A stretch of 52,839 nucleotides of DNA from Nitrosomonas oligotropha (GCF_009833085.1 NZ_QRBZ01000017.1:1-52839), one strand, 5' to 3'. Shown: positions 1-9,605, counted from the first letter of the stretch. Notes: generated by a model not told the origin, from the letters alone. Program-made: numbers and translations.

Positions 1-2
1 AA

Positions 3-248
3 TCCATGCAAGAACAAGCGCACGCATTAGCGCAAGCGATAAACACGTTCAAATTATCGGGAGCACACTCAGGAACACCGGCGGTGATCAAAAGAAGCAA
101 CCGTCCCGCCACTGTAGCCAAGTTGCCGAATCGCGGCCCTGCGCGGAAGAAACCCGCGGTGAGATCCGTAGCGAATACCGAAGCGGAACCGGCCCAACCC
201 CGCAAGGTTGCCGCTGGCGGTAGCGGTGAGGATTGGGAAGAATTCTAA
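3..248 (+). CDS. Methyl-accepting chemotaxis protein, C-terminal end (partial)
   Basis: This is the last 81 codons of a chemoreceptor whose start lies before the window. The first visible residues, SMQEQAHALAQAINTFKL, match the end of the cytoplasmic signalling domain of Tsr-like receptors. A basic, Pro/Ala-rich flexible linker follows, and the protein ends in DWEEF. That ending fits the C-terminal pentapeptide (NWETF type) that tethers CheR and CheB for adaptational methylation. The ligand-binding and HAMP regions are outside the window, so the stimulus cannot be told. A strong hairpin terminator follows the stop codon by about 12 bases. Confidence 0.85.
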   Translation, partial: SMQEQAHALAQAINTFKLSGAHSGTPAVIKRSNRPATVAKLPNRGPARKKPAVRSVANTEAEPAQPRKVAAGGSGEDWEEF

Positions 249-260
249 AATTTCACCCGC

Positions 261-295
261 AACAGATTGATCAACCTGATCAATCTGTTTCTTCC
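261..295. terminator. Bidirectional hairpin terminator
   Basis: A perfect 13-bp inverted repeat (261-273 and 277-289, arm AACAGATTGATCA) has a 3-base loop and is followed by a T-rich run. It lies between the chemoreceptor gene and the convergent cyclodeaminase gene, so it can end transcription from both sides. Confidence 0.85.
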
Positions 296-1263
296 TAATC
301 CCCGGCCAGCGTGCCTTGCGAACATTCACAAGCACGCTGGTAAGCCAACCCGGCCACCGCCAAATCCCCCAACGCCAAACCCCGGAACACAAACGCAGTG
401 CGCTCGTTCGCTGCGCAGCGCCCAGCCGCATCGCCCGTCACCAATCCGGTCAGATCACCACGCACCAGCGCCGGATCAACCAAAGGCTTCGGCATGCTGG
501 CTTCCTGTTCCAGGTCGTCGACGATAATCCGGTCAAACGCCGCCATACTTTCAGCCAGCCAAGGCGCGGCGAGATCCGTCATGGTGACGAAAGCTCCGGA
601 CTTCAGCCAACGCGCGTCCAGAAAAGGAACCAATTGCGGCGACAAAGTTACAGACGTGACGATCACATCCGCATCGCGTAACGCTTCCTGCGCAGTTTCG
701 CTGGCGATTGCCGTCAGTCCCATTTTTTCCACGCTGCGGCAAAAAGCATCGCGGCTCTCGGTTCCTCGTCCGAATGCATGAATCCGCTTAAGCGGAAACA
801 GCGCCGCGAAAGCTTGCAAATGACTGTACGCCTGCACCCCGCAGCCGATAAACGCGGCAACGGATGCATCCGGCCGCGCCAGCCGCTTGGCGGCAACCGC
901 GCTCAATCCGGCTGTACGCACCGCGGTTACCCAGTTGCCGTCGAGCACCGCCAGCGGCAATCCGCTGCGGCTATCGAGCAAAGTCACCAGTGAGTTGATG
1001 CTGGCCAAGCCGTGTTTGGGGTTATCCGGGTTCAGCACCAGAGCTTTGACGGCAAGAAAAGGCGGATCGTCGGCCGCCGCCAGCGTAGCCATCATATAGC
1101 GGCCATCCGGCGGGGTGATGACCGCTTTCGGTGCATTCCAAACCTGCTGCCGCTTACGGCCAAGCAACAGATGCTCAATACTGTGCGCAATTTCCTGCGG
1201 CGTTAATCGCAGCGACTGCAATAAATCCCAAGATAAATACCGGATGTCAGAACTTTGCCGCAC
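295..1263 (-). CDS. Ornithine cyclodeaminase / mu-crystallin family protein
   Basis: A 322-residue cytosolic protein of normal family length. The Rossmann dinucleotide-binding motif reads IGCGVQAYSHLQAF near residues 138-151. It is preceded by the conserved GNWVTAVRTAGLSAVAAKRLARP segment, here given as two parts: GNWVTAVRTAGLS and then AVAAKRLARP. Family members are NAD(P)H-dependent and include ornithine cyclodeaminase, ketimine and delta1-piperideine-2-carboxylate reductases, and alanine dehydrogenases; the substrate cannot be fixed from sequence. The gene stands alone, divergent from typA across about 120 bases, and runs into the terminator shared with the chemoreceptor gene. Confidence 0.85.
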   Translation of the reverse strand: MRQSSDIRYLSWDLLQSLRLTPQEIAHSIEHLLLGRKRQQVWNAPKAVITPPDGRYMMATLAAADDPPFLAVKALVLNPDNPKHGLASINSLVTLLDSRSGLPLAVLDGNWVTAVRTAGLSAVAAKRLARPDASVAAFIGCGVQAYSHLQAFAALFPLKRIHAFGRGTESRDAFCRSVEKMGLTAIASETAQEALRDADVIVTSVTLSPQLVPFLDARWLKSGAFVTMTDLAAPWLAESMAAFDRIIVDDLEQEASMPKPLVDPALVRGDLTGLVTGDAAGRCAANERTAFVFRGLALGDLAVAGLAYQRACECSQGTLAGD

Positions 1264-1328
1264 GGAATGTTGTCTCTGAAGGTTCGATTAAGTTAATGGA
1301 AAATTAGCCATTTTCACGCTATGGCTGC

Positions 1329-1334
1329 TATAAT
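1329..1334 (+). promoter_or_regulatory. Probable -10 element of the typA promoter
   Basis: A perfect TATAAT lies 51 bases before the typA start codon in the divergent intergenic region. No good -35 hexamer is visible at the usual distance, so the call rests on the -10 match and its location. Confidence 0.45.
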
Positions 1335-1384
1335 GCTGCCCCCCGCCGCAACAACTAAAAGCTTATTTTTTTGAGGAATTATTT

Positions 1385-3199
1385 ATGTCTCGCCCGATCC
1401 GCAATATCGCCATCATCGCTCACGTTGACCATGGCAAAACCACAATGGTTGACAAACTGTTGCATCAAGCCGGCACCTTTGCCGCGCACCAACAAATTTC
1501 TGAACGCGTGATGGATTCCAACGATATTGAACGCGAACGCGGCATTACCATTTTAGCCAAGAATTGCGCCATCGACTACGAAGGCGTGCACATTAATATC
1601 GTCGATACCCCGGGCCATGCGGATTTCGGCGGTGAAGTCGAACGCGTGTTGTCGATGGTCGACGGCGTGCTGCTGTTGGTCGACGCCGTCGAAGGCCCGA
1701 TGCCGCAAACCCGTTTTGTCACCAAAAAGGCGCTGGCGTTGGGATTGCGTCCGATTGTCGTGATCAACAAAATAGACCGGCCCGGCGCGCGCGCCGATTG
1801 GGTAGTCGATCAAACGTTTGATTTGTTCGACAAATTGGGCGCCAGCGATGAGCAACTTGATTTTCCGGTCGTATATGCTTCGGCGTTGAATGGTTTTGCC
1901 ACGCTGGATATTGATAAACCCAGCACGGACATGCGCCCGCTGTTTGACACCATCCTCAACTATGTCCCCGCGCCTGATGAAAATCCTGATGAACCCTTGC
2001 AACTGCAAATCAGCGCGCTGGATTATTCCAGTTTCGTCGGCCGTATCGGCATTGGCCGTATCCGCCGCGGTAAACTGAGACCCGGTCAGGAAGTCATGGT
2101 GTTAATAGGCGATAAGCCGCCGAAAAAAGCCAAGGTCAATCAAGTACTCGGTTTTCAGGGGTTGGAGCGGATACAAATGAAAGAAGCCTTGGCCGGTGAC
2201 ATCGTATTGATCAACGGCGTGGACGAACTCAGTATCGGCGCCACACTGGCCGATGTCGACAAACCTGAGGCGCTGCCGGTTCTCGCCGTCGATGAGCCGA
2301 CCCTGACCATGACATTCCAGGTCAACACTTCACCGTTTGCCGGTCAAGAAGGCAAATTCGTCACCAGCCGCCAATTGCGCGAACGTCTGGAAAAAGAATT
2401 GCTCACCAATGTCGCCTTGCGCATGGAAGAAACTGCCGAGACCGACTCGTTCCTGATCTCCGGACGCGGTGAATTGCACCTGACCATTCTGCTGGAAAAT
2501 ATGCGCCGTGAAGGCTACGAGCTGGCAGTATCGCGCCCGCACGTTGTGATCCGTGAAATCGACGGCGTCAAATGCGAGCCGTTTGAAATGCTCACCGTCG
2601 ATGTGGACGAAGCCAATCAAGGCGCGGTGATGGAAGCCCTGGGCGCACGCCGGGGCGACTTGCAAGACATGGTGTCGGATGCCAAAGGCCGCGTACGGCT
2701 GGATTACCGCATACCTGCGCGCGGTCTGATCGGTTTTCAATCCGAATTCATGACCATGACGCGCGGCACCGGCTTGATGAGCCATGTGTTTGACGAATTC
2801 GCCCCGATGCGTCCGGAAATTCCGCCGCGCAGAAACGGCGTGCTGATTTCCGCCGAACTGGGGGAAGCCGTCGCCTATGCGTTATGGAAACTGCAAGACC
2901 GCGGCCGCATGTTCGTTAGCCCCGGCGACCGCCTGTACGAAGGCATGGTGATCGGCATTCACACCCGCGATAACGATCTGGTCGTCAATCCGATCAAAGG
3001 CAAGCAATTGACCAATATCCGCGCCTCCGGAACCGATGAAGCGGTGACGTTAATCCCGCCGATTCAACTGACTTTGGAATCCGCGATTGAATTCATCGCC
3101 GACGACGAGCTGGTGGAAATTACGCCGCAAACCATCCGCATCCGTAAACGCTTTTTGCTCGAGCACGAACGCAAACGCGCATCGAGAGCGGCAGCCTAA
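1385..3199 (+). CDS. typA: Ribosome-associated GTPase TypA/BipA
   Basis: A 604-residue translational GTPase of usual family length. All G motifs are present: AHVDHGKTT (G1, residues 12-20), RGITI (G2), [13 protein letters not shown] (G3) and NKID (G4). EF-G-like beta-barrel and alpha/beta domains follow, then the BipA-specific C-terminal domain. It binds the 70S ribosome and supports 50S assembly and growth under stress or cold. The start is supported by a GAGGAA ribosome binding site at 1373-1378. The gene is monocistronic and followed by a strong hairpin. Confidence 0.97.
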   Translation: MSRPIRNIAIIAHVDHGKTTMVDKLLHQAGTFAAHQQISERVMDSNDIERERGITILAKNCAIDYEGVHINIVDTPGHADFGGEVERVLSMVDGVLLLVDAVEGPMPQTRFVTKKALALGLRPIVVINKIDRPGARADWVVDQTFDLFDKLGASDEQLDFPVVYASALNGFATLDIDKPSTDMRPLFDTILNYVPAPDENPDEPLQLQISALDYSSFVGRIGIGRIRRGKLRPGQEVMVLIGDKPPKKAKVNQVLGFQGLERIQMKEALAGDIVLINGVDELSIGATLADVDKPEALPVLAVDEPTLTMTFQVNTSPFAGQEGKFVTSRQLRERLEKELLTNVALRMEETAETDSFLISGRGELHLTILLENMRREGYELAVSRPHVVIREIDGVKCEPFEMLTVDVDEANQGAVMEALGARRGDLQDMVSDAKGRVRLDYRIPARGLIGFQSEFMTMTRGTGLMSHVFDEFAPMRPEIPPRRNGVLISAELGEAVAYALWKLQDRGRMFVSPGDRLYEGMVIGIHTRDNDLVVNPIKGKQLTNIRASGTDEAVTLIPPIQLTLESAIEFIADDELVEITPQTIRIRKRFLLEHERKRASRAAA

Positions 3200-3217
3200 T
3201 CACGATTTTCAATCCAT

Positions 3218-3245
3218 TGCGCCGGTATGAGGTAATACCGGCGCA
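3218..3245. terminator. Convergent hairpin between typA and the propeller gene
   Basis: A perfect 11-bp stem (3218-3228 with 3235-3245, arm TGCGCCGGTAT) has a 6-base loop. It lies 19 bases after the typA stop and 33 bases from the end of the convergent gene. There is no T-run, so it may work through stem strength alone. Confidence 0.6.
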
Positions 3246-3278
3246 GCCATAAAGCTTCACTGTTTCACCGCTTGACCG

Positions 3279-4334
3279 TCATCCGCCTGTTTTGCTGTTT
3301 TTCAGCAAATTGGGCGGCGGGCCGATCGGCTCAAAATCCTTCAACAGCGGCACATCGTTTTTATTGACCCAGCGGATATCCATGTCATACGTGCCGTGCG
3401 GCCCCCAGCTGCCGGTGAATTGCTTACCGTCCGGTGTAAACGTCCAGCACATATCTTCCCCGCCGGTATTGATTGCATCGCCGAGATTCAATGGCTGCTG
3501 CCATTCGCCGTCGGCGTTTTGCTGCGCAATCCATTCGTCATGCCCGCCGCGCGAACCCAAATCCGTGCGCATGCTGGTAATGATCAGACTCTTGCCGTCC
3601 TTGGACAATCCGGTCCAATGCATATGGTCGCGCTGCGGTGAATTGATCTTCGGCCCCAGGCTTTCCGGCTTCTGCCACACACCGTCTTTCTTTTCGACCT
3701 TCCAGATATCGCTATCCTGCGTCACGCCCGGCTGATGGTAACTGAAGTAAATCAGACTGTCGGACGCAATAATCGGACAATGTTCCTCGCCGGTCGAAGT
3801 ATTGATGCCCGGCAATTCCGGCACATCGTTCCAGTTCCTGGCCGCTTGCCAGACACCGTCGACTTTTTGCACCACGTATAAATCGCCCGACAACATATTG
3901 CCCGCTTCGTAGCGGGTGAAATAAATCACGTTGCCATCGTCGGAAAAACTCGGCTCCAGCTCCCACGCCGACGTATTGATATCCGGCCCCACCTTGGGAT
4001 CGATGCCCGGCCCCAGATGGATCGGTTCCTGCCACTCACCGTTCACCAAATGTGACATCCAGATATCGAAACTGTAGTTACCGCCAGGCGATTGAACACT
4101 GCCTTCGCGCGTCGACACAAAAATCGCCGTCTTGCCGTCGGCACTGTAAGTAATCTCCATCTCCGAACCGGGCGAATTGATTTTCCCGCCGAGACTGTTC
4201 GAGACTCTGGGCTGCTCCGTCACCGCCCCACCATCGGAACCGTGCATGCCCGGCATGGCATACGAAACACCCTGCGCCAGGATGAGCACCAGCGGGATGG
4301 AATAAAGTTTTGGCATCAAAAGATTCTTTTTCAT
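3279..4334 (-). CDS. Secreted PD40/TolB-type beta-propeller protein
   Basis: A 351-residue exported protein. The N-terminus (MKKNLLMPKLYSIPLVLILA, then QGVSYA) is a Sec signal peptide with likely cleavage after SYA. The mature part has at least five propeller-like repeats with the PD40 pattern, such as YSADGKTAIFVSTR, PSFSDDGNVIYFTR, IIASDSLIYFSYH, GLSKDGKSLIITSMR and TFTPDGKQFTGSW. Such propellers usually bind proteins or polysaccharides in the periplasm; the partner here is unknown. The start at 4334 is preferred over the ATG at 4349 because that upstream ATG lies inside the GGAGGG ribosome binding site. No functional neighbour is evident. Confidence 0.75.
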   Translation of the reverse strand: MKKNLLMPKLYSIPLVLILAQGVSYAMPGMHGSDGGAVTEQPRVSNSLGGKINSPGSEMEITYSADGKTAIFVSTREGSVQSPGGNYSFDIWMSHLVNGEWQEPIHLGPGIDPKVGPDINTSAWELEPSFSDDGNVIYFTRYEAGNMLSGDLYVVQKVDGVWQAARNWNDVPELPGINTSTGEEHCPIIASDSLIYFSYHQPGVTQDSDIWKVEKKDGVWQKPESLGPKINSPQRDHMHWTGLSKDGKSLIITSMRTDLGSRGGHDEWIAQQNADGEWQQPLNLGDAINTGGEDMCWTFTPDGKQFTGSWGPHGTYDMDIRWVNKNDVPLLKDFEPIGPPPNLLKNSKTGG

Positions 4335-4449
4335 TGATTGACCCTCCATTTTAGGTAGCTTTAGGTTTTAGGAAGAATAGGTAGGTGCGCCTGGTATTGC
4401 AATTTGATTTTTTTCGAGTGATATGAAGAGTCGTATAAGCTGAATATCA

Positions 4450-5856
4450 TCAGGTATCGCCGCTATTTCTTTCCTGCCATGCCGCAAACTCCAACGGCCG
4501 CAGGCCAAAACGAATGACATTGCCGGAATGCAGATTCTGAAATTCCTCCATCGCCAACGCGACGAAGCGCTCATGATCGGCCTCAACCACGGTACCGGGC
4601 ACTTGGGCGCGGATCACTGCTAAGTCGGCTTTAGCGCCACTACGAACAATTGCCGCGACAAGTGCTGACAATTGCGTGCGATAGCGAAGGCGTACGGCAT
4701 CCGGCGGGATCAGCTGCTGGCGCACTGCGACGTATTGCTGGCAGGAACGCTCGTAGGCACGCACGAAAATGTCGTGTAGCAATTCCACACGATTGAGCTC
4801 ATAGACGCCGAGCAGGGCTTCAATGTAATCCTTCGCGGCGACATCGATGAAGGACAGTGGCGAGAGGTTATGCCGGATAAAGGGAATGTTGGCAGCCAGC
4901 CGGGAAACACGTTTATTGACATCCTCAAACGGTTGCAGGTACGGCAGATGCACCATCAGGAAGAAAGCTTGCTCAAAGGGATCGAGAATTTCGGCCGCCA
5001 TCTCGATAACGACGCCGAATAGCTCTTCGATACGCTGGGGCAGGGCAATCGGCAGATAAACACTGCCACCGATTTCAACCGGCCGGCTACGGAGGCGGCC
5101 GCAAGTTGCGGGATCGGGCATAAGGCCATCCGACAAAAAGGCATGCAGCGCAATGACGGTTTCCGGATTAACACCCACATGCTCGGTATCACGCACCAGA
5201 TATTCAATCGCCGCCTTATGGTTTAGGATCATCTGGGTTTCCAGCGCATCCTTACCGGCGGCGGCTTGCCCGTATTCGATGAGACGTTCGGTATCCAGTC
5301 GCGAATAGGTGTTGCCCTCCAGTTGCGACGAAGCCCAGGAAAGATCAATCAACAAACGATTGAGAATGTCACGGGCAAAAGTACCCGCCGGAGCGTCTTC
5401 AACCTTTGGCGTGGCCGGACGGCCAAGGTTGTGCAATTGCGTACGCAGGGATTCAGGGAGATAGGCGGTACTGTTCGGGGTATATTGCTCCAGGAAAGAC
5501 TGCTTGTAACTGACCGGCGCCCGCTGTTGCCTGGGCTGACGCACATAACGCCGGATCTCTTCCCCTTCCGGCGATACCGGAGTATCAACCTCCGTGCCCG
5601 GCGAAGCTGCAATTAAAGCCGGTTCATGACTCCGGGCATAGATTATTTGAGATTGGCGATAACGCAGACTCGGCCCTTTACCGGAGACGGACACCCTTTT
5701 TTGATCGGCCAAGTTTGCAAGACGGCGCTGCAACGTGCGGCGGCTGACTATCTCTGCCAATGCCGCATGCAGCACGTCGATACCAACGCCTTCGACGTGT
5801 CGGACAATCTCGGCTTCGATCCGCTCGTTTAGATCATCAGTCAGTTTTTTAGGCAT
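4450..5856 (-). CDS. Fic-fold protein with N-terminal winged helix and degenerate catalytic loop
   Basis: A 468-residue protein. Residues about 24-66 look like a winged helix-turn-helix. Residues 176-181 (SSQLEG) fit the inhibitory (S/T)xxxE(G/N) helix of Fic proteins. Residues 303-319 align with the Fic active loop but read HLPYLQPFEDVNKRVSR. The catalytic His of HPFxDGNGR is Gln and both loop glycines are replaced, so ordinary AMP transfer is doubtful. The C-terminal third again looks helical with a possible second DNA-binding part. The likely role is a DNA-binding, autoregulated Fic relative. Two matching inverted repeats flank its promoter. It is downstream of sir2-herA on the same strand, 198 bases away, and may be independent of it. 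Confidence 0.8.
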   Translation of the reverse strand: MPKKLTDDLNERIEAEIVRHVEGVGIDVLHAALAEIVSRRTLQRRLANLADQKRVSVSGKGPSLRYRQSQIIYARSHEPALIAASPGTEVDTPVSPEGEEIRRYVRQPRQQRAPVSYKQSFLEQYTPNSTAYLPESLRTQLHNLGRPATPKVEDAPAGTFARDILNRLLIDLSWASSQLEGNTYSRLDTERLIEYGQAAAGKDALETQMILNHKAAIEYLVRDTEHVGVNPETVIALHAFLSDGLMPDPATCGRLRSRPVEIGGSVYLPIALPQRIEELFGVVIEMAAEILDPFEQAFFLMVHLPYLQPFEDVNKRVSRLAANIPFIRHNLSPLSFIDVAAKDYIEALLGVYELNRVELLHDIFVRAYERSCQQYVAVRQQLIPPDAVRLRYRTQLSALVAAIVRSGAKADLAVIRAQVPGTVVEADHERFVALAMEEFQNLHSGNVIRFGLRPLEFAAWQERNSGDT

Positions 5857-5867
5857 AACAAGATTAT

Positions 5868-5938
5868 TTGGCGCGATAGAAAAATTATTACGCCAAAAGA
5901 TTAACTTTATTGGCGCGATTTGTCAAAATTTGCGCCAA
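5868..5938 (-). promoter_or_regulatory. Fic gene promoter with duplicated operator
   Basis: Two copies of TTGGCG-N17-CGCCAA occur at 5868-5896 and 5910-5938, exactly 42 bases apart, which is four helical turns. The outer copy extends to a perfect 11-bp inverted repeat (5906-5916 with 5932-5942). On the minus strand a consensus -35 (TTGACA, 5921-5926) sits inside the outer copy, with a 17-base spacer to a weak -10 (TAATCT, 5898-5903). The inner copy covers the expected transcription start. This suggests tight autorepression, probably by the Fic protein's own winged helix. Confidence 0.7.
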
Positions 5939-6054
5939 TAAACGCTATGAATCGGCATGATATCCCCAGCAAGACTAACTGTAGCACTTCACTTCAAAGC
6001 GCAAAAGTTAACAGCTACCGGAAAATCTTGAATTAATCAAAGTTGTATGAATCG

Positions 6055-8148
6055 CTAGTCCTTTTCTTGAGTAAGCTTGATTTGCTGCCAATCATCAGCT
6101 ATAGCCTTCCAATCAACAGCTCGTTCGACTCCTTTTCCATCTTTGTCTTTGCCTGACCATACATCCCAAAAATCGGGGTCATTCGATTTGGGTTGGTGGT
6201 GCTCAGGCAGTGCGTTCATCTGCACCAATACCGGTAATTCCGATGCCCAGCCGAGCAAGATGGCGTGGCGCGATGGCAGCGAAGGTAAGTCGCGCAGCAA
6301 TCCTCGCAGATTGTCGGGTACTAACTTATGCACCAGTTCTTGATCGCGGTCGTTACTGATGCGGTGCAAGAGGTAGCTGTTGCACTGGGAAAGCACGGTG
6401 GGCGACAATTCGCTCGGGCGCTGTGAGGACAGCACAAGACCTAAGCCAAACTTGCGACCTTCGCGGGCGATCTTTTCAAACACCTGGCAACAGATGGTTG
6501 CCGAGTTTTGATTCTCAGCATCGTCCTTATAGCGCTTGATGAAGGTGTGCGCCTCTTCCATCACCAGCACAGTGGGCAAGGTCTTACCGTGGTTTAGCTT
6601 GCGGTAACGCTGCAGGGCCTCCAGCGTCATGCGGGCAACCACTGCCGTGATGATATGCACCACTTCCGCCGGCACCAGCGAAAGATCGATGACGGTGACG
6701 GAGCCGTTAGATCCTTGGTTGTCACCGATATGATTCTCAAGCCAGTCGGCTAGGGAAGTTTCGGCAGTGCCTGTTACGATTCGCTTGACCTTGGTATCCG
6801 ATAGTATGGTTCGAATTCGCATGATCAGGAAATCGAAAAACTGTGCGTTCGTTTCTTGGCTTGCCAATGCCTCAAGATGATCAGCGAACTGGGCACCATC
6901 AAATTTTAAAGGCGCATCCTCGTTAGGTCCCTCTTGATAAACCGCACCACCAATGGAAGAAAGGAATTTTTGAAAATCACAAATGATTTTCTCTACTGCA
7001 GTCGCGGGAAAATCGTTGTATCCAGTCTGTCCATTACTTTTTTGGAACGTTTGTCTTGGTCGATCCAGTAGAGCCTGCACTTGAGAGGTAAGTAATTCCA
7101 AATTCCCGCTGTGGTCAGTGAACTCGCGTGCAAACGCATTAAGATCCTCAATAAAAACCGGTAGCTTAGGGCCAAATTTCCAACCTTCGTAAGTTTCACC
7201 GTTACGGACTTGTGCTTTCAGGGTAATAAGAATGGAGCTAACTTTTCGCCGCAGAACGAACACGGTATCTTCGGCGGCATCGGAGCTGCTGCGCATTTCC
7301 CGAAGCGCCCTGCGTAGCAGCGGGCGTTGCGCACGTTCACTTGCCTGAGTAAATGCATTCCACTCCGCACTGTTCCAAAACCACAAAGGTACTTGCAGTT
7401 GTTCGACTCCTTTGTCGGGTTCGACGGCATACACCCGCACCTTACTCATATCGCGGAAGGTGTTGGCGTATTCGCCGTTAGGATCGAGCACGATGAAACG
7501 GGCATTGGGGTCTGCGCCTGCGCGGGCTTTTCTGGCCTCAACCATCGACCAGCGGATCAGGCCCGCAACTGAGCAGGATTTACCGCTACCCGTATTACCC
7601 AGTACGGCAAGATGGCGTCCGAAGAGACGATCAGGATCGATTCGCACTTCCGCATTGGCAGCCAGCGGACTGATGCCAATCTTGACTCGGCGGTTATCTC
7701 CAGATTCCACGATGGCACGCAACTGGATTTGCGTCGGCAGCAGCACCGCATCACCGACGGTGGGATAACTCTCGACACCGCGCCGGAAACGGTAGACCTC
7801 CTTGCCTTCTAGTTCGGTTCCTTCGTAAGTCAAAGAACCCAGGGGATTTAGGCTCATCTTGCGCAGTGGGTAAGGCAAGTCCACCAAGCCAAAGTCCTGC
7901 ATACCCTTGCGCTTGGGGTACTGTGAACGCTCAATAGTGATCCACTCTACCTGAGCGACTAAATGTCCCTCATCGCTGGGAATTAGCACATAACCGTTGA
8001 TACGCGGGAACGGACGAGGTGTGCCAGTATTGAGAGCCACGCCCTCGGGTGCTTCAATATCCAGCAGCACTTTGATTTCATCCGGTGAAACAAAATCAAT
8101 GACACCAATGCGAAGGGAGTCGGCGTAAGCCAGTGGTGACATATTCAT
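6055..8148 (-). CDS. herA: HerA-family hexameric ATPase of a SIR2-HerA defence pair
   Basis: A 697-residue FtsK/HerA-type ATPase. The N-terminal about 165 residues fit a HAS-barrel. Walker A is GNTGSGKS at residues 184-191, and Walker B is VLVMEEAH followed by an IAREGRKFGLGLVLSSQRPSE stretch, here split as IAREGRKFGLG and LVLSSQRPSE, which is the sensor/arginine region typical of HerA. No nuclease domain is visible. Its start overlaps the sir2 stop codon by four bases (ATGA), implying translational coupling. In described SIR2-HerA systems the two proteins form one large complex that depletes NAD and blocks phage growth. The role here is inferred from those systems. Confidence 0.88.
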   Translation of the reverse strand: MNMSPLAYADSLRIGVIDFVSPDEIKVLLDIEAPEGVALNTGTPRPFPRINGYVLIPSDEGHLVAQVEWITIERSQYPKRKGMQDFGLVDLPYPLRKMSLNPLGSLTYEGTELEGKEVYRFRRGVESYPTVGDAVLLPTQIQLRAIVESGDNRRVKIGISPLAANAEVRIDPDRLFGRHLAVLGNTGSGKSCSVAGLIRWSMVEARKARAGADPNARFIVLDPNGEYANTFRDMSKVRVYAVEPDKGVEQLQVPLWFWNSAEWNAFTQASERAQRPLLRRALREMRSSSDAAEDTVFVLRRKVSSILITLKAQVRNGETYEGWKFGPKLPVFIEDLNAFAREFTDHSGNLELLTSQVQALLDRPRQTFQKSNGQTGYNDFPATAVEKIICDFQKFLSSIGGAVYQEGPNEDAPLKFDGAQFADHLEALASQETNAQFFDFLIMRIRTILSDTKVKRIVTGTAETSLADWLENHIGDNQGSNGSVTVIDLSLVPAEVVHIITAVVARMTLEALQRYRKLNHGKTLPTVLVMEEAHTFIKRYKDDAENQNSATICCQVFEKIAREGRKFGLGLVLSSQRPSELSPTVLSQCNSYLLHRISNDRDQELVHKLVPDNLRGLLRDLPSLPSRHAILLGWASELPVLVQMNALPEHHQPKSNDPDFWDVWSGKDKDGKGVERAVDWKAIADDWQQIKLTQEKD

Positions 8149-9566
8149 TCTACAAATCTACTTATATTAAGATTATCACCATCATTTACGTCCGGCTTGG
8201 CCGCAACTTGTTCTGCACTAAACCGTTGCTTAAGCAACTCACTCATACGGAAGGTGGCTTTGTCGATAGCTGCTTTGGGCAGGTAGTTCTCAGTTAGTGC
8301 GGACAAGTCCGCCAAGGCTGGTCCGATCATCAAGCTGATCTGCGAGGGGCGGCCCATCTCCTTAAAGATTTGCATGATACGGCCCAGAGGATCATCGTAT
8401 GCAATTACCACCAAATGGGTAGAAGGAATGGTGAGCATATCGCGGATGATGCGATTGATATGCTCATCACCAAAGCTGTATCCATACGTGACCAGTGTAC
8501 TATTCGGGCGGCACACTGCCGTTGCCAAATCACGGAACAGTTCCACATAAGGATAATCGGTAGTTTCCCTATCCTTGGCGGCGTTAGGATAGATCATCAA
8601 TTGGTGTGCTGTGACATCACTTAAGCCAGGTGCCTTCAGATAAGGATTAGTACTCTCTGCACCAAAAGGGAGGCCAATACGGCGAATATCCTTACCCACT
8701 TGCACCCAATCCACCGAGCCATGCAGTTTACTGAAACGAGCAACACCTTCCAGGTAGCGCGGCTCCCCGCGTATACCGGGTGGGTTGTAGTGCATGTCAA
8801 GATCCAAACGCGAGGAACGGAAGATCGGCATTAGATTACCGAGAAAACGATCCAGCAAATGTAGTCCGGCCAGTTCTGCTCCAGCTTCAATTAAACGGTC
8901 GTAATTGGTGGTAAAAATATTCAGACGGTCGCGTGTGCCCGTCCTGCTTGCAAAGCTCATCAGGAAAGTGACGAGCTTATTGAAGGCTTGCTCACGTTTT
9001 TCATCCCCAGCAGTAACAATCCCTGCTTCACTTTTCAGGATGGATTCTGCAAATCCTTGCATTCCCTTTTCAAGCTCTGAACGCAAAGTTTTTGTCTGAT
9101 CATCTCGCAGAATTTCCAACCCACGTAGAAGCTCGTTGGCAACACGCAGTTGATCCTCCAGATTACCTTCTTCTCGTCCAGCCTCTTTTGCTGATCGTTC
9201 CGCTGCCGCGACAATTTTGTCTGTATGGATGGTAAGCGGTATTGCATTCATACTGGCAGCACTTTTTTCCGCCGCTAAAAAATGCACTGCATGCGTTAAC
9301 CCTGAACCAGCCAGCAGCGAAAGGTGCTCGGATTGAAAAAGTGAAGTCAGCCAAGGTTCTATACGGGCGCGCAACTCTTTGAAGCTAAAATCTTCGCTGG
9401 CCCACTGTGCTTCAAAGGCATCGCAAAGCTTGAATTTTCCAGTACTACTTCCCTCTTCAAAGTAAACAGGCTGATAATCGTCGCGAACTTTAAGAATATT
9501 GCAGTTCTTAAGCTTGGTTTTGTCAGGCATTATTTCAATTCCCATTCGATAGTGAACAACGCGCAT
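8145..9566 (-). CDS. SIR2-domain NADase of a SIR2-HerA defence pair
   Basis: A 473-residue protein with a SIR2-like fold. The nucleotide-binding loop reads LLAGSGLTHAV (residues 84-94). The residues expected for NAD hydrolysis are present: Asn221 in FTTNYDRL and His282 in KLHGS. A charged helical insertion fills residues about 115-200, and LVTYGYSFGDEHINRII is the later conserved SIR2 motif. Together with the coupled herA it forms a two-gene antiphage system of the SIR2-HerA type. The start is uncertain: ATGs at residues 8 and 13 are also possible. It begins just after the gyrB terminator, so it probably has its own promoter, which I could not place. Confidence 0.85.
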   Translation of the reverse strand: MRVVHYRMGIEIMPDKTKLKNCNILKVRDDYQPVYFEEGSSTGKFKLCDAFEAQWASEDFSFKELRARIEPWLTSLFQSEHLSLLAGSGLTHAVHFLAAEKSAASMNAIPLTIHTDKIVAAAERSAKEAGREEGNLEDQLRVANELLRGLEILRDDQTKTLRSELEKGMQGFAESILKSEAGIVTAGDEKREQAFNKLVTFLMSFASRTGTRDRLNIFTTNYDRLIEAGAELAGLHLLDRFLGNLMPIFRSSRLDLDMHYNPPGIRGEPRYLEGVARFSKLHGSVDWVQVGKDIRRIGLPFGAESTNPYLKAPGLSDVTAHQLMIYPNAAKDRETTDYPYVELFRDLATAVCRPNSTLVTYGYSFGDEHINRIIRDMLTIPSTHLVVIAYDDPLGRIMQIFKEMGRPSQISLMIGPALADLSALTENYLPKAAIDKATFRMSELLKQRFSAEQVAAKPDVNDGDNLNISRFVE

Positions 9567-9605
9567 TCTTTCACTTACTCATGACCTTGAAGTCCCAACC
9601 GGGTG

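Noticed and set aside
4450..9566. The Fic gene as a third member of the SIR2-HerA system
   Set aside because: It has its own strong promoter and operators and a 198-base gap, and described SIR2-HerA systems have two genes. Not excluded, but unsupported.
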